From the NCBI GenBank assembly GCA_964636665.1, contig CAZWVT010000007.1, forward strand, positions 1 through 60,634: a stretch of DNA of 60,634 bases. The letters run 5' to 3'. The stretch is from JAAYLC01 sp964636665 (GTDB lineage: Bacteria; Bacteroidota; Bacteroidia; Flavobacteriales; Flavobacteriaceae). Numbering within the stretch: the first letter of the stretch is position 1; the number at the start of each line of letters is the position of its first letter. Under the pieces are notes generated by a model. That model saw only the letters and a list, made by a program, of their open reading frames with translations. It did not search any database and was not told where the DNA came from. The position numbers and the translations under genes were made by a program. This document shows, in pieces, positions 26,137 through 34,022 of the stretch.

Positions 26137-26786
26137 AGCCGCAAACCGTAACATAAATCACCGGCATCTCCGAGACCCGGAACGATATAACCTTTTTCAT
26201 TTAGATTTTCATCAATAGTAGCAATCCATAAATGGGTGTTTTCGGGAAAAACATTTTTTATCAATTCAATTCCGGGAATTGCACCGATTACCGAAACCAG
26301 ATGAATTTGTTTTGGAGTGCCATGTTTTTTGAGTGCATATAAAACATTCTCAAAAGTTCTTCCTGTAGCCAGCATTGGATCAGCCAAAATAAGCGTTTTA
26401 CCTTCCAATATTGGGGATGCAAAATATTTAACTTCCACATCAAAAACTCCATTTTTAGTAGCAGGAAGTCTATAAGCCGAAATAAAAGCATTTTCTACTG
26501 AATCAAAATAATTTAAAATGCCTTGGTGAAGTGCTATTCCGGCGCGCATAACAGAACACAATACAATTTCATCGGCAAGCACATTCATTTTTTTGATTCC
26601 TAAAGGTGTAGCAATGGAAGTCATTTTGTAAGTCAGCATTTTGCTTAATTCGTAACTCAGAATTTCACCGATACGGGCTATGTTATTTCGAAACAACAGC
26701 TGGTTTTTTTGATAATCTTTATTGCGAATCTCACTGACAAATTGATTTAAAATCGAATTTTCTGTGCTGAAATCATGAATAGTCAT
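26133..26786 (-). CDS. upp: Uracil phosphoribosyltransferase
   Basis: Pyrimidine salvage enzyme converting uracil and PRPP to UMP in the cytoplasm. The PRPP-binding loop is LILADPMLATGRTF, and VLCSVMRAGIALHQGIL and GLGDAGDLCYGL at the C-terminus are family blocks for uracil binding. Length 217 aa is normal. Its stop codon overlaps that of the convergent membrane methyltransferase: the palindrome TTAA at 26133-26136 supplies TAA on both strands. No promoter matching the consensus is visible upstream. Confidence 0.93.
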   Translation of the reverse strand: MTIHDFSTENSILNQFVSEIRNKDYQKNQLLFRNNIARIGEILSYELSKMLTYKMTSIATPLGIKKMNVLADEIVLCSVMRAGIALHQGILNYFDSVENAFISAYRLPATKNGVFDVEVKYFASPILEGKTLILADPMLATGRTFENVLYALKKHGTPKQIHLVSVIGAIPGIELIKNVFPENTHLWIATIDENLNEKGYIVPGLGDAGDLCYGLRL

Positions 26787-26896
26787 AAATTTTATTCTTG
26801 GAGTTTGAAACGGACAAGTTATGAAATAATACTATAAACATATACTAAAACGTAATGGTTTCATGGTTAAGATTTCATATTCAAAATGCAAGTCTG

Positions 26897-26904
26897 TATC
26901 TTTG
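26897..26904 (+). promoter_or_regulatory. -7 box of the cysteine-synthase-family gene
   Basis: TATCTTTG, a full TAnnTTTG match, 16 bp before the ATG at 26921. It supports that start over an upstream in-frame codon at 26855, which would place the promoter inside the gene. Confidence 0.6.
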
Positions 26905-26920
26905 TATCCAATTTTATATT

Positions 26921-27904
26921 ATGAAATACGCAGAAAATATCCTTGAAACAATCGGTAACACACCGTTAGTAAAAATCAATAAACTCACTGCCGAAATTCC
27001 GGCATTGGTTTTAGCAAAATATGAAACGTTCAATCCCGGCAATTCCGTAAAAGACCGTATGGCCGTTAAGATGGTAGAAGATGCCGAAGCCGACGGACGA
27101 TTAAAACCCGGCGGTACGATTATCGAGGGAACTTCCGGAAACACCGGAATGGGACTGGCGCTGGCGGCTATTGTAAAAGGTTATAAAATGATTTGCGTAA
27201 TCAGCGACAAACAAAGCAAAGAAAAAATAGATGTTTTAAAAGCAATGGGTTCGGAAGTAGTTATTTGTCCAACTGAAGTAGCTCCTGACGATCCGCAAAG
27301 TTATTATTCAGTCGCAAAGCGTTTGTCACAGGAAATTCCCAATAGTTGGTATGTAAACCAATATGATAATCCAAGCAACACGCAAGCTCATTACGAAAGT
27401 ACCGGACCGGAAATTTGGGAACAAACTGATGGAAAAGTAACACATTTTATTGTCGGAGTCGGTACCGGCGGAACCATTAGTGGCGTAGGAAAATATCTGA
27501 AAGAAAAGAACCCGAATGTGAAAGTTTGGGGAGTGGATACTTATGGAAGTGTTTTTAAAAAATACCACGAAACCGGAATTTTTGATGAAAATGAAATTTA
27601 TCCATACATAACCGAAGGAATAGGAGAAGATATTTTGCCTGAAAATGTCGATTTTGATGTGATTGACGGCTTTACAAAAGTTACGGATAAAGACGCCGCA
27701 ATTTACACTCAAAAACTTGCAAAAGAAGAAGGTTTTTTCCTCGGAAACTCTGCAGGAGCTGCGATGAAAGGTGTTTTGCAACTCAAAGAACACTTTTCCA
27801 AAGACGATGTGGTCGTCGTGCTTTTTCACGATCATGGAAGTCGCTATGTCGGTAAAATGTTCAACGATGATTGGATGCGAGAACAAGGTTTTACAGAAGA
27901 ATAA
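26921..27904 (+). CDS. PLP-dependent cysteine synthase family protein (cysteine or cystathionine beta-synthase type)
   Basis: Fold-type II PLP enzyme of sulfur amino-acid metabolism. The PLP lysine is Lys44 in FNPGNSVKDR; the substrate loop is TSGNTG (71-76); the phosphate-binding loop is GVGTGGTISG. I took the ATG at 26921, giving the normal opening ENILETIGNTPLV and 327 aa; the longer frame has no homology-like sequence and crosses the -7 box. The segment WGVDTYGS ... ITEGIGEDILP resembles the catalytic core of cystathionine beta-synthase (EGIG motif) more than CysK. There is no C-terminal CBS domain. O-acetylserine sulfhydrylase and cystathionine beta-synthase activities both remain possible. 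Confidence 0.88.
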   Translation: MKYAENILETIGNTPLVKINKLTAEIPALVLAKYETFNPGNSVKDRMAVKMVEDAEADGRLKPGGTIIEGTSGNTGMGLALAAIVKGYKMICVISDKQSKEKIDVLKAMGSEVVICPTEVAPDDPQSYYSVAKRLSQEIPNSWYVNQYDNPSNTQAHYESTGPEIWEQTDGKVTHFIVGVGTGGTISGVGKYLKEKNPNVKVWGVDTYGSVFKKYHETGIFDENEIYPYITEGIGEDILPENVDFDVIDGFTKVTDKDAAIYTQKLAKEEGFFLGNSAGAAMKGVLQLKEHFSKDDVVVVLFHDHGSRYVGKMFNDDWMREQGFTEE

Positions 27905-28033
27905 CAAGTTGATAAAACATTGCAAAAAATCAACGGATGTTTATGCGTGTTTTTGAGTTTATAGCTTATGATTTTATGTTTAAGAGCATTCTTTATTTCT
28001 AATAAAATTATTAAATATTCAAGATAAAGTGAT

Positions 28034-28399
28034 ATGAAAGAGCCTAAAAAGCTTTTCAGATTTTTTAGAACGCTTCCGGTACCTGAAAATACTACTGAAA
28101 TTTTAGCATTGGAACGTACCAAACTCGCTAACGAACGTACTTTGCTTTCTTATATCCGGTCAGCTTTGTATCTTTTTATCGGAGGGATTGGTGTTATTCA
28201 ATTTGATGTATCAGGAGCAGCGCATTGGTTGGGCTATTTGGCTCTTTTTATTTGTATTCTTTTTTTATCTATCGGGTTTATTCGATATACCATTTTAAGT
28301 CGGCGATTGGAAAAATGGAACAGAATACTTTTTGTTGAAGCAGAAGATCAGCGTGATGCAAAAAAAGAGAAAACATCGGAAAATCAGACAGAACCTTAA
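28034..28399 (+). CDS. DUF202 (YidH-like) small membrane protein
   Basis: A 121-aa inner-membrane protein with a soluble N-terminus and two clear TM helices (about 44-62 and 67-90). The family motif LALERTKLANERTLLSYIRSA precedes the first helix. Molecular function in this family is unknown. It lies 129 bp after the cysteine-synthase-family gene and 60 bp before DUF2851, on the same strand; no convincing promoter or terminator separates them. Confidence 0.8.
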   Translation: MKEPKKLFRFFRTLPVPENTTEILALERTKLANERTLLSYIRSALYLFIGGIGVIQFDVSGAAHWLGYLALFICILFLSIGFIRYTILSRRLEKWNRILFVEAEDQRDAKKEKTSENQTEP

Positions 28400-28459
28400 A
28401 ACATAAGATACTTTTTTTATCTTTAATCTTTCATAAAAAAGAATTTGTGAAACCGAAAG

Positions 28460-29737
28460 ATGAAAGAAGACTTGTTACATTATGTTTGGAAATTTCAAAA
28501 ATTGACCCGTACGCAATTAAAATGCGTCCATGGCGAACAAGTTCAAATTCATCATCCCGGTACGCATAACCTCAATGCCGGTCCTGATTTTTTCAATGCA
28601 AAACTATCAATCGACGGGCAACTTTGGGCGGGTAATGTAGAAATCCATTTAAAATCTTCTGATTGGTATGCCCATAATCATCAAAATGATGACGCTTATA
28701 CCAATGTAGTTTTACACGTGGTTTGGCAACATGATGCCGAAGTGTATCGTAACGACGGAACCGTTATTCCTACATTTGTTGTGTCAAATTATGTCGATTC
28801 AGATTTGCTTGACCGTTATAAAAAGTTAATGACCAGTCGCCTAACTTGGATAAACTGTGAAAACGAACTTCCTGAAGTCGATGAATTCTTAATAAAAAAC
28901 TGGCTCGAAAGACTGTATTTTGAACGTCTGGAAGACAGAGAAAAACTTATTTCAAAAGAACTTTCTGAGTTAAACAATCATTGGGAAGCATTGCTTTTTA
29001 GAATGTTGTTTAAAAATTTCGGTCTCAAAATTAACGCCCCTTCATTTTTAAGTATCGCACGGTCTTTTGATTTTAAAGTCATTCAAAAAAACACAAATTC
29101 CCAAACGCTTGAGGCTTTGTTGATAGGACAGGCAGGCTTGTTGGACGAAGAAAAAGAAGACGCTTATTTTCTTAAGCTAAAAGAAGAATATCATTACCTC
29201 CGCCATAAATACAATCTGACAAATGCCGGAGTTGTCAAACCACATTTTTTTAGGTTAAGACCTCCAAATTTTCCGACGATAAGATTATCGCAACTTGCAG
29301 TTTTATACGCCGATCAAAAAAATGTTTTTTCCGATTTGATTAAAACAAAAGAGGTAGAAGTCTTTTATGATTTATTTGATGTAGCAGCTACGGAATATTG
29401 GACTACGCACTTTAATTTCGGAGTTCCCGCAGCCAAGCGCAAAAAGAAATTGACCAAAAAATTCATCAATCTTTTGTTGATAAATACAGTAATTCCCATC
29501 AAATTCAGTTATGCAAAAAGAAATGGTGAAGATATTTCAGAACAATTAATTGAATTGGCAACGAGTCTTGCCGCTGAAGAAAATTCAATTCTTTCAAAAT
29601 TTAACAGCATCCGACCGATGGCCGAAAATTCACTTGAATCTCAGGCACTGTTGCAATTAAAAAACAACTATTGCGATAAAAATAAATGTCTGAATTGTGC
29701 GATAGGTAATAATCTTGTCGGTAATAAAGCAAGATAA
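28460..29737 (+). CDS. DUF2851 family protein, possible PD-(D/E)xK-like nuclease
   Basis: A 425-aa soluble protein of the Bacteroidota family DUF2851, function unknown. The N-terminal 90 residues are the most motif-rich: NAGPDFFNAKL with Asp43, then WAGNVEIHLKSSDW with Glu61, His63 and Lys65, then a block ending NVVLHVVW. The order Asp - Glu-x-x-x-Lys on adjacent predicted strands recalls nuclease-fold metal sites, although the E/K spacing is not canonical. The middle is helical. The C-terminus has C-x4-C-x2-C (CDKNKCLNC), a possible metal or Fe-S site, followed by AIGNNL. The nuclease idea is inference; the family call rests on recognised sequence blocks. Confidence 0.75.
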   Translation: MKEDLLHYVWKFQKLTRTQLKCVHGEQVQIHHPGTHNLNAGPDFFNAKLSIDGQLWAGNVEIHLKSSDWYAHNHQNDDAYTNVVLHVVWQHDAEVYRNDGTVIPTFVVSNYVDSDLLDRYKKLMTSRLTWINCENELPEVDEFLIKNWLERLYFERLEDREKLISKELSELNNHWEALLFRMLFKNFGLKINAPSFLSIARSFDFKVIQKNTNSQTLEALLIGQAGLLDEEKEDAYFLKLKEEYHYLRHKYNLTNAGVVKPHFFRLRPPNFPTIRLSQLAVLYADQKNVFSDLIKTKEVEVFYDLFDVAATEYWTTHFNFGVPAAKRKKKLTKKFINLLLINTVIPIKFSYAKRNGEDISEQLIELATSLAAEENSILSKFNSIRPMAENSLESQALLQLKNNYCDKNKCLNCAIGNNLVGNKAR

Positions 29738-29777
29738 AATCAGTTATAGATAAACTTATTGCAACGCATGAGCCAAA

Positions 29778-29812
29778 TTGATAGTTTTCATTCCTCGGAA
29801 TTTATATTTTTG
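29778..29812 (+). promoter_or_regulatory. Promoter of the PASTA-rluD genes
   Basis: TTG (29778-29780), 24-bp spacer, TATTTTTG (29805-29812), 19 bp before the ATG. The spacer is one base beyond the usual range. Confidence 0.5.
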
Positions 29813-29831
29813 TAACCCTTAATCAAACCGT

Positions 29832-30464
29832 ATGAATTTTTTTAAATTTCTGACTACGCGTACTTTTTTTATCCAATTGTTACTTGCTGTTGTGGTCGTT
29901 ATTATTTTGGTGTTCGGTATTATGTGGTGGCTGAGAATCACAACGAATCACAACCAACAGATTGAAGTACCGAATTTATCAGCAATGACCTTGGATAAAG
30001 TTGAAAAAAAATTGGAAGAGCTGAACTTGCGTTACGAAATTTTAGATTCTGCTAATTACAATCCTGAGTTTCCTCGGTATTCAGTCATTGAGCAAATTCC
30101 GCCCGCCGGCAAATATGTCAAGGAAAACAGAAAACTATACCTTACTTTAAATCCCTCCGGTTATTACGATGTTGAAGTTCCAAATGTTGTGGGGAGAACG
30201 CTCCGACAAGCAGAACCTACTTTAAAGGGAATGGGATTTGAAATCGGAAACATCACCTATGAACCCGATATTAGCGATAATGTTTTGGAAATGAGATATC
30301 GCGGAGAATTATTAGAACCCGGCACTGAAATTTCTAAAACCTCCGTGATTGATTTGGTTGTCGGCGATCAATCCTTAAACCGTATGTTTTCGACTGATTC
30401 AGATTCAGAAAATGAAGGGGAAGAAAATGAAGAACCACGAGAAGAATACCACAATGAATTCTAA
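29832..30464 (+). CDS. PASTA-domain membrane protein
   Basis: A 210-aa protein with a short cytoplasmic N-terminus, one TM helix (about 14-36, LLLAVVVVIILVFGIMWW) and PASTA repeats facing the periplasm: VPNLSAMTLDKVEKKLEEL (residues about 46-64) and VPNVVGRTLRQAEPTLK (about 119-135), plus a partial third ending. The C-terminus is acidic. PASTA domains bind muropeptides or beta-lactams in kinases and PBPs, but no kinase or PBP domain is attached here. The end overlaps the start of rluD, which suggests co-translation; the pairing is common in Bacteroidota. Confidence 0.85.
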   Translation: MNFFKFLTTRTFFIQLLLAVVVVIILVFGIMWWLRITTNHNQQIEVPNLSAMTLDKVEKKLEELNLRYEILDSANYNPEFPRYSVIEQIPPAGKYVKENRKLYLTLNPSGYYDVEVPNVVGRTLRQAEPTLKGMGFEIGNITYEPDISDNVLEMRYRGELLEPGTEISKTSVIDLVVGDQSLNRMFSTDSDSENEGEENEEPREEYHNEF

Positions 30465-31491
30465 AGAAAATAGTGAAGAAGACGGAAACGATGACTTGTT
30501 TGAGCATTATCGTTTTAAAGCAGATAAAGGACAAAATCCACTTCGCGTGGATAAATACCTGATGAATTTAGTTCAGAATGCAACCCGCAATAAGATTCAA
30601 AAAGCTGCAACTGCCGGAAATATTTTTGTAAATGACAAACCTGTAAAGTCAAATTATAAGGTAAAAGGAGGAGACATCGTCACCGTACTTTTTGAGCATC
30701 CGCCGTATGAATATTTGTTGGTTCCTGAAAACATTCCTCTCGATATTGTATTTGAAGATGATGCCATCGTAGTGGTTAACAAACCAGCGGGAATGGTGGT
30801 GCATCCCGGACATGGAAATTACAGTGGTACTTTAATTAACGCACTGACCTATCATTTTGAAAACCTTCCCAATAACAGCAGTAACCGTCCCGGATTGGTA
30901 CATCGGATTGATAAAGATACCAGCGGTCTTTTAGTAATTGCAAAAACAGAAAATGCCATGACGGATCTTGCAAAACAATTTTTCAATAAAAGCACAGAAC
31001 GGGAATATGTAGCGTTGGTATGGGGAAATGTAGAAAATGATGAAGGCATAATTGAAGGAAATATTGGACGTCATCCAAAAAATCGGTTGCAAAATACTGT
31101 TTTTGAAAATGATGAAAATGAACAAGGGAAACCTGCGGTCACCCGATATAAAGTTTTAGAAAGATTGGGATATGTCACTTTGGTTTCATGCAGATTGGAA
31201 ACCGGCAGGACGCATCAGATTAGAGTGCATATGAAGCACATCGGGCACACACTTTTTAATGATGAACGCTATGGCGGCGACAAAATTTTAAAAGGAACTA
31301 CTTTCACAAAATACAAACAGTTTGTTGAAAATTGTTTTAAAGTCCTTCCAAGACAAGCATTACACGCGCGCACTTTAGGATTTGTACATCCCGTTTCAGG
31401 CGAGTTTATGCGTTTTGAAAGTCCGCTTCCTGATGATATTGAAAACTGTTTGGATAGATGGCGAAACTATTCGCGACATGTGATAGAATAG
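30454..31491 (+). CDS. rluD: Ribosomal large-subunit pseudouridine synthase, RluD type
   Basis: Isomerises uridines to pseudouridine in 23S rRNA helix 69 (by family). An N-terminal S4 RNA-binding domain (RVDKYLMNL ... IFVNDKPVKSNYKVKGGD) is followed by the RluA-type catalytic domain with VHRIDKDTSGLLV, catalytic Asp153 counted from the chosen start, and GRTHQIRVHMKHIGHTL. Three in-frame ATGs occur (30412, 30427, 30454); I chose 30454, which overlaps the PASTA stop by only 11 bp and gives 345 aa, near the family norm. The longer forms add a lysine-rich tail of no recognisable value. Confidence 0.9.
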   Translation: MNSKENSEEDGNDDLFEHYRFKADKGQNPLRVDKYLMNLVQNATRNKIQKAATAGNIFVNDKPVKSNYKVKGGDIVTVLFEHPPYEYLLVPENIPLDIVFEDDAIVVVNKPAGMVVHPGHGNYSGTLINALTYHFENLPNNSSNRPGLVHRIDKDTSGLLVIAKTENAMTDLAKQFFNKSTEREYVALVWGNVENDEGIIEGNIGRHPKNRLQNTVFENDENEQGKPAVTRYKVLERLGYVTLVSCRLETGRTHQIRVHMKHIGHTLFNDERYGGDKILKGTTFTKYKQFVENCFKVLPRQALHARTLGFVHPVSGEFMRFESPLPDDIENCLDRWRNYSRHVIE

Positions 31492-31613
31492 TTGTTTTAA
31501 AAGATTCGTCGGATTTTGTTTTTTTGACGGCACATCATATTGAAGAATACGGGAATCCTCTTATATTTACCGCTCGATAATTTTAAATACGGGAAGCGTA
31601 TTTATATCAAGTT

Positions 31614-31621
31614 TAATTTTG
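31614..31621 (+). promoter_or_regulatory. -7 box of the S46 peptidase gene
   Basis: TAATTTTG, a full TAnnTTTG match, 14 bp before the ATG; leader would be very short. -33 element not recognisable. Confidence 0.45.
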
Positions 31622-31635
31622 TAAAAAACATATAA

Positions 31636-33777
31636 ATGAAAAAGCTAATTATTTCATTTCTTCTCATTGTACTTGTGATTCCGATCCATGCCAATGAAGG
31701 AATGTGGTTTTTGATGCATATCCAACGGTTGAACCAAAGAGATATGGAAAAAATGGGACTTCAACTTACTGCTGAAGAAATTTACAGCATAAACAATTCA
31801 AGTCTAAAAGATGCCATTGTTCAATTTGGAGGTGGATGTACAGCGGAAATCATATCAAAAAACGGTTTGGTGCTTACAAATCATCACTGCGGATATGGTC
31901 AAATTGCTGAACTTTCTACTGAAGAAAATGATCATTTGACAAATGGTTTTTGGGCAGCAAATCACCAAGAGGAATTAAAACCTAAAAATCTTTCAGTGCG
32001 CTTTTTTATCAGAATGGATGACGTATCCCAACGAATTCTTTCATTGGTAAATGATGAGATGTCAGAAGCAGACCGTGAAGCTGTCATCAATCGGGAAATT
32101 GCAAAAATTGAACAAGAAAATAACGAAGGCGGAAAATACACGGTTTCTGTTCGACCTTTTTACAGCGGCAATGAATACTATTATTTTGTTTACCAAGATT
32201 TTCCTGATGTCCGTTTGGTAGGAACGCCACCTAACAGCATCGGGAAATTTGGAGGTGATACAGATAACTGGGAATGGCCGAGACATACCGGAGATTTTGC
32301 ACTGTTTCGCGTTTATACCGACAAAGACGGAAATCCGGCGGAATATTCGGAAGACAACATTCCAATGCAACCAAAATATCATTTGACAACCAGTTTAAAA
32401 GGTTTTGAAGAAAATGATTTCGCAATGATTTTAGGTTATCCCGGACGAACCAATCGTTGGATGCCTTCGGGAGGAATCGAACAAAACGTAAATTATGCCT
32501 ATCCGGCGTGGGTTGAGGCATCGAGAGTCGCAATGGACGTGATGGAAAGGCATATGAACAAAAGCCAGCAAATCAGATTGGATTACGCATCCGCTTATGC
32601 ACGAATTGCCAACTATTGGAAAAACCGTCAAGGAATGATTGAAGCCTTAAAACTTCATAGAACTGCAGAAAGCAAAAGAGCATCGGAACAGAATTTTCAA
32701 AAATGGGCTTCTAAAAAGAACAATAAAAAGTATGAAAATGTAATGCCCGTTATTAACGACTATTATAAAAACACAAATGAAATAAGCAGACACAACAATT
32801 ACATGTCAATATTACTTCGAAGTCAGTTGGCTGTTTGGCCTTATCGTATGGGGAATGCGTTGCAATATTATGCAGAACAAAATGATGCAAAAAGAAACGA
32901 GTTGCTTCCAAAAATTGAAGAAGCTTTAGACGATTTCTTTAAAGGAATGTATCTGCCTTTGGAAATCGAATTGCTTGCTGAACAATTGGCATTATATTCC
33001 CAAAAAGCACAAAATCCTGCACCTAAGGTTGCTGAATTTGCTGAACAAAGTGGAAATAGCAAAGAAGAATGGTTGCGTTATATGGATAACATTACGAGAT
33101 CGAGTATTTTCAGTTCAAGAGAAAAAATTGAAGAATTTATTAAAAATCCTGATGCAGAAAAATTAAATTCAGATGAATTGTTTGCATTGTCCACCGATTT
33201 ATTAAACCGCTACAGAATGAAATCTGATGAAGAAAAGGAGTGGGACGACAATTTTCAGAAAGCATACAGGATGATGATTCAAGGAATGCGAGATCAAAAT
33301 CCCAATGAAAAACATTATCCCGATGCAAACAGCACTTTAAGATTGACTTACGGCAAAATCCGTCCGCTTCCTGATAAAGGAAACAACGATGCCGAGATAA
33401 ATTATTATACAACTTTAAAAGGGACAATTGCAAAATATCAACCCGGCGATGATGAATTTGACATTCCCCAAAAACTGATAAATCTTTACAACGAAAAAGA
33501 TTTTGGTCGTTATGCCGATAAAAACGGTTATTTACCCGTTAATTTTTTAACGGATCACGACATTACGGGAGGAAATTCAGGATCGCCTGTATTGAATGGA
33601 AAAGGAGAACTTATCGGAATTGCATTCGACGGAAATATCGAAGCGATGGCAGGAGACGTGATTTTTGATTCAGAGTTGCAACGTGCCATTAATGTGGATA
33701 TCCGATATGTGTTGTTTATAATCGATAAATTTGCCGGCGCAACGCACATCATCGATGAGCTGACAATCGCAGAATAA
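31636..33777 (+). CDS. S46-family dipeptidyl-peptidase, DPP7 type
   Basis: Periplasmic serine dipeptidyl-peptidase that feeds amino-acid-using Bacteroidota. A signal peptide (residues 1-19, ending HANE) is present. The chymotrypsin-like triad is visible: His in LTNHHCGYGQ, Asp in HTGDFALFRVY and Ser648 in GGNSGSPVLNGKGELIG. In characterised P. gingivalis S46 enzymes, the residue 18 positions after the catalytic Ser sets specificity: Gly in DPP7 (hydrophobic P1) and Arg in DPP11 (acidic P1). Here it is Gly666 (FDGN), so a DPP7-like preference is inferred. Length 713 aa is typical. Own -7 box and a strong terminator make it a single-gene unit. Confidence 0.92.
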   Translation: MKKLIISFLLIVLVIPIHANEGMWFLMHIQRLNQRDMEKMGLQLTAEEIYSINNSSLKDAIVQFGGGCTAEIISKNGLVLTNHHCGYGQIAELSTEENDHLTNGFWAANHQEELKPKNLSVRFFIRMDDVSQRILSLVNDEMSEADREAVINREIAKIEQENNEGGKYTVSVRPFYSGNEYYYFVYQDFPDVRLVGTPPNSIGKFGGDTDNWEWPRHTGDFALFRVYTDKDGNPAEYSEDNIPMQPKYHLTTSLKGFEENDFAMILGYPGRTNRWMPSGGIEQNVNYAYPAWVEASRVAMDVMERHMNKSQQIRLDYASAYARIANYWKNRQGMIEALKLHRTAESKRASEQNFQKWASKKNNKKYENVMPVINDYYKNTNEISRHNNYMSILLRSQLAVWPYRMGNALQYYAEQNDAKRNELLPKIEEALDDFFKGMYLPLEIELLAEQLALYSQKAQNPAPKVAEFAEQSGNSKEEWLRYMDNITRSSIFSSREKIEEFIKNPDAEKLNSDELFALSTDLLNRYRMKSDEEKEWDDNFQKAYRMMIQGMRDQNPNEKHYPDANSTLRLTYGKIRPLPDKGNNDAEINYYTTLKGTIAKYQPGDDEFDIPQKLINLYNEKDFGRYADKNGYLPVNFLTDHDITGGNSGSPVLNGKGELIGIAFDGNIEAMAGDVIFDSELQRAINVDIRYVLFIIDKFAGATHIIDELTIAE

Positions 33778-33800
33778 TTATTTTCAAAGAATAACAAAGC

Positions 33801-33837
33801 AAACCTTCCGGATTAAATAATTCGGAAGGTTTTTTTA
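33801..33837 (+). terminator. Intrinsic terminator of the S46 peptidase gene
   Basis: AAACCTTCCG (33801-33810) pairs with CGGAAGGTTT (33823-33832) over 10 bp, loop 12 nt, followed by further Ts. It lies 23 bp after the stop codon. Confidence 0.85.
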
Positions 33838-33966
33838 TCAAACAGATTTCAAGAAGGGTGTTGATTATCATTGCGTTATAGATGATTCTAATGTCTTACC
33901 TCTAAAAGCGTAGCAGTCTAACGTCTAAGTCAAACACGACTAATAAATTAAGGGTATTACTTTGAT

Positions 33967-33974
33967 TATATTTG
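33967..33974 (+). promoter_or_regulatory. -7 box of the DHA2 transporter gene
   Basis: TATATTTG, a full TAnnTTTG match. Its last three bases form an in-frame TTG that can be mistaken for the gene's start codon; transcription would begin downstream of it. Confidence 0.55.
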
Positions 33975-34022
33975 CATAAAAAAGTGCAAGAAAAAGATTC
34001 CGTCGAGAAGCCGGCTCAAAGA

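Noticed and set aside
27326..27925. 199-codon open frame on the minus strand, antisense to the cysteine-synthase-family gene
   Set aside because: Shadow frame: Cys/Phe/Ile-rich, no domain pattern, fully covered by a strongly conserved gene on the other strand.
28404..28422. AAGATA...TATCTT inverted repeat after DUF202
   Set aside because: Only 6 A/T-rich base pairs; too weak to support a terminator.
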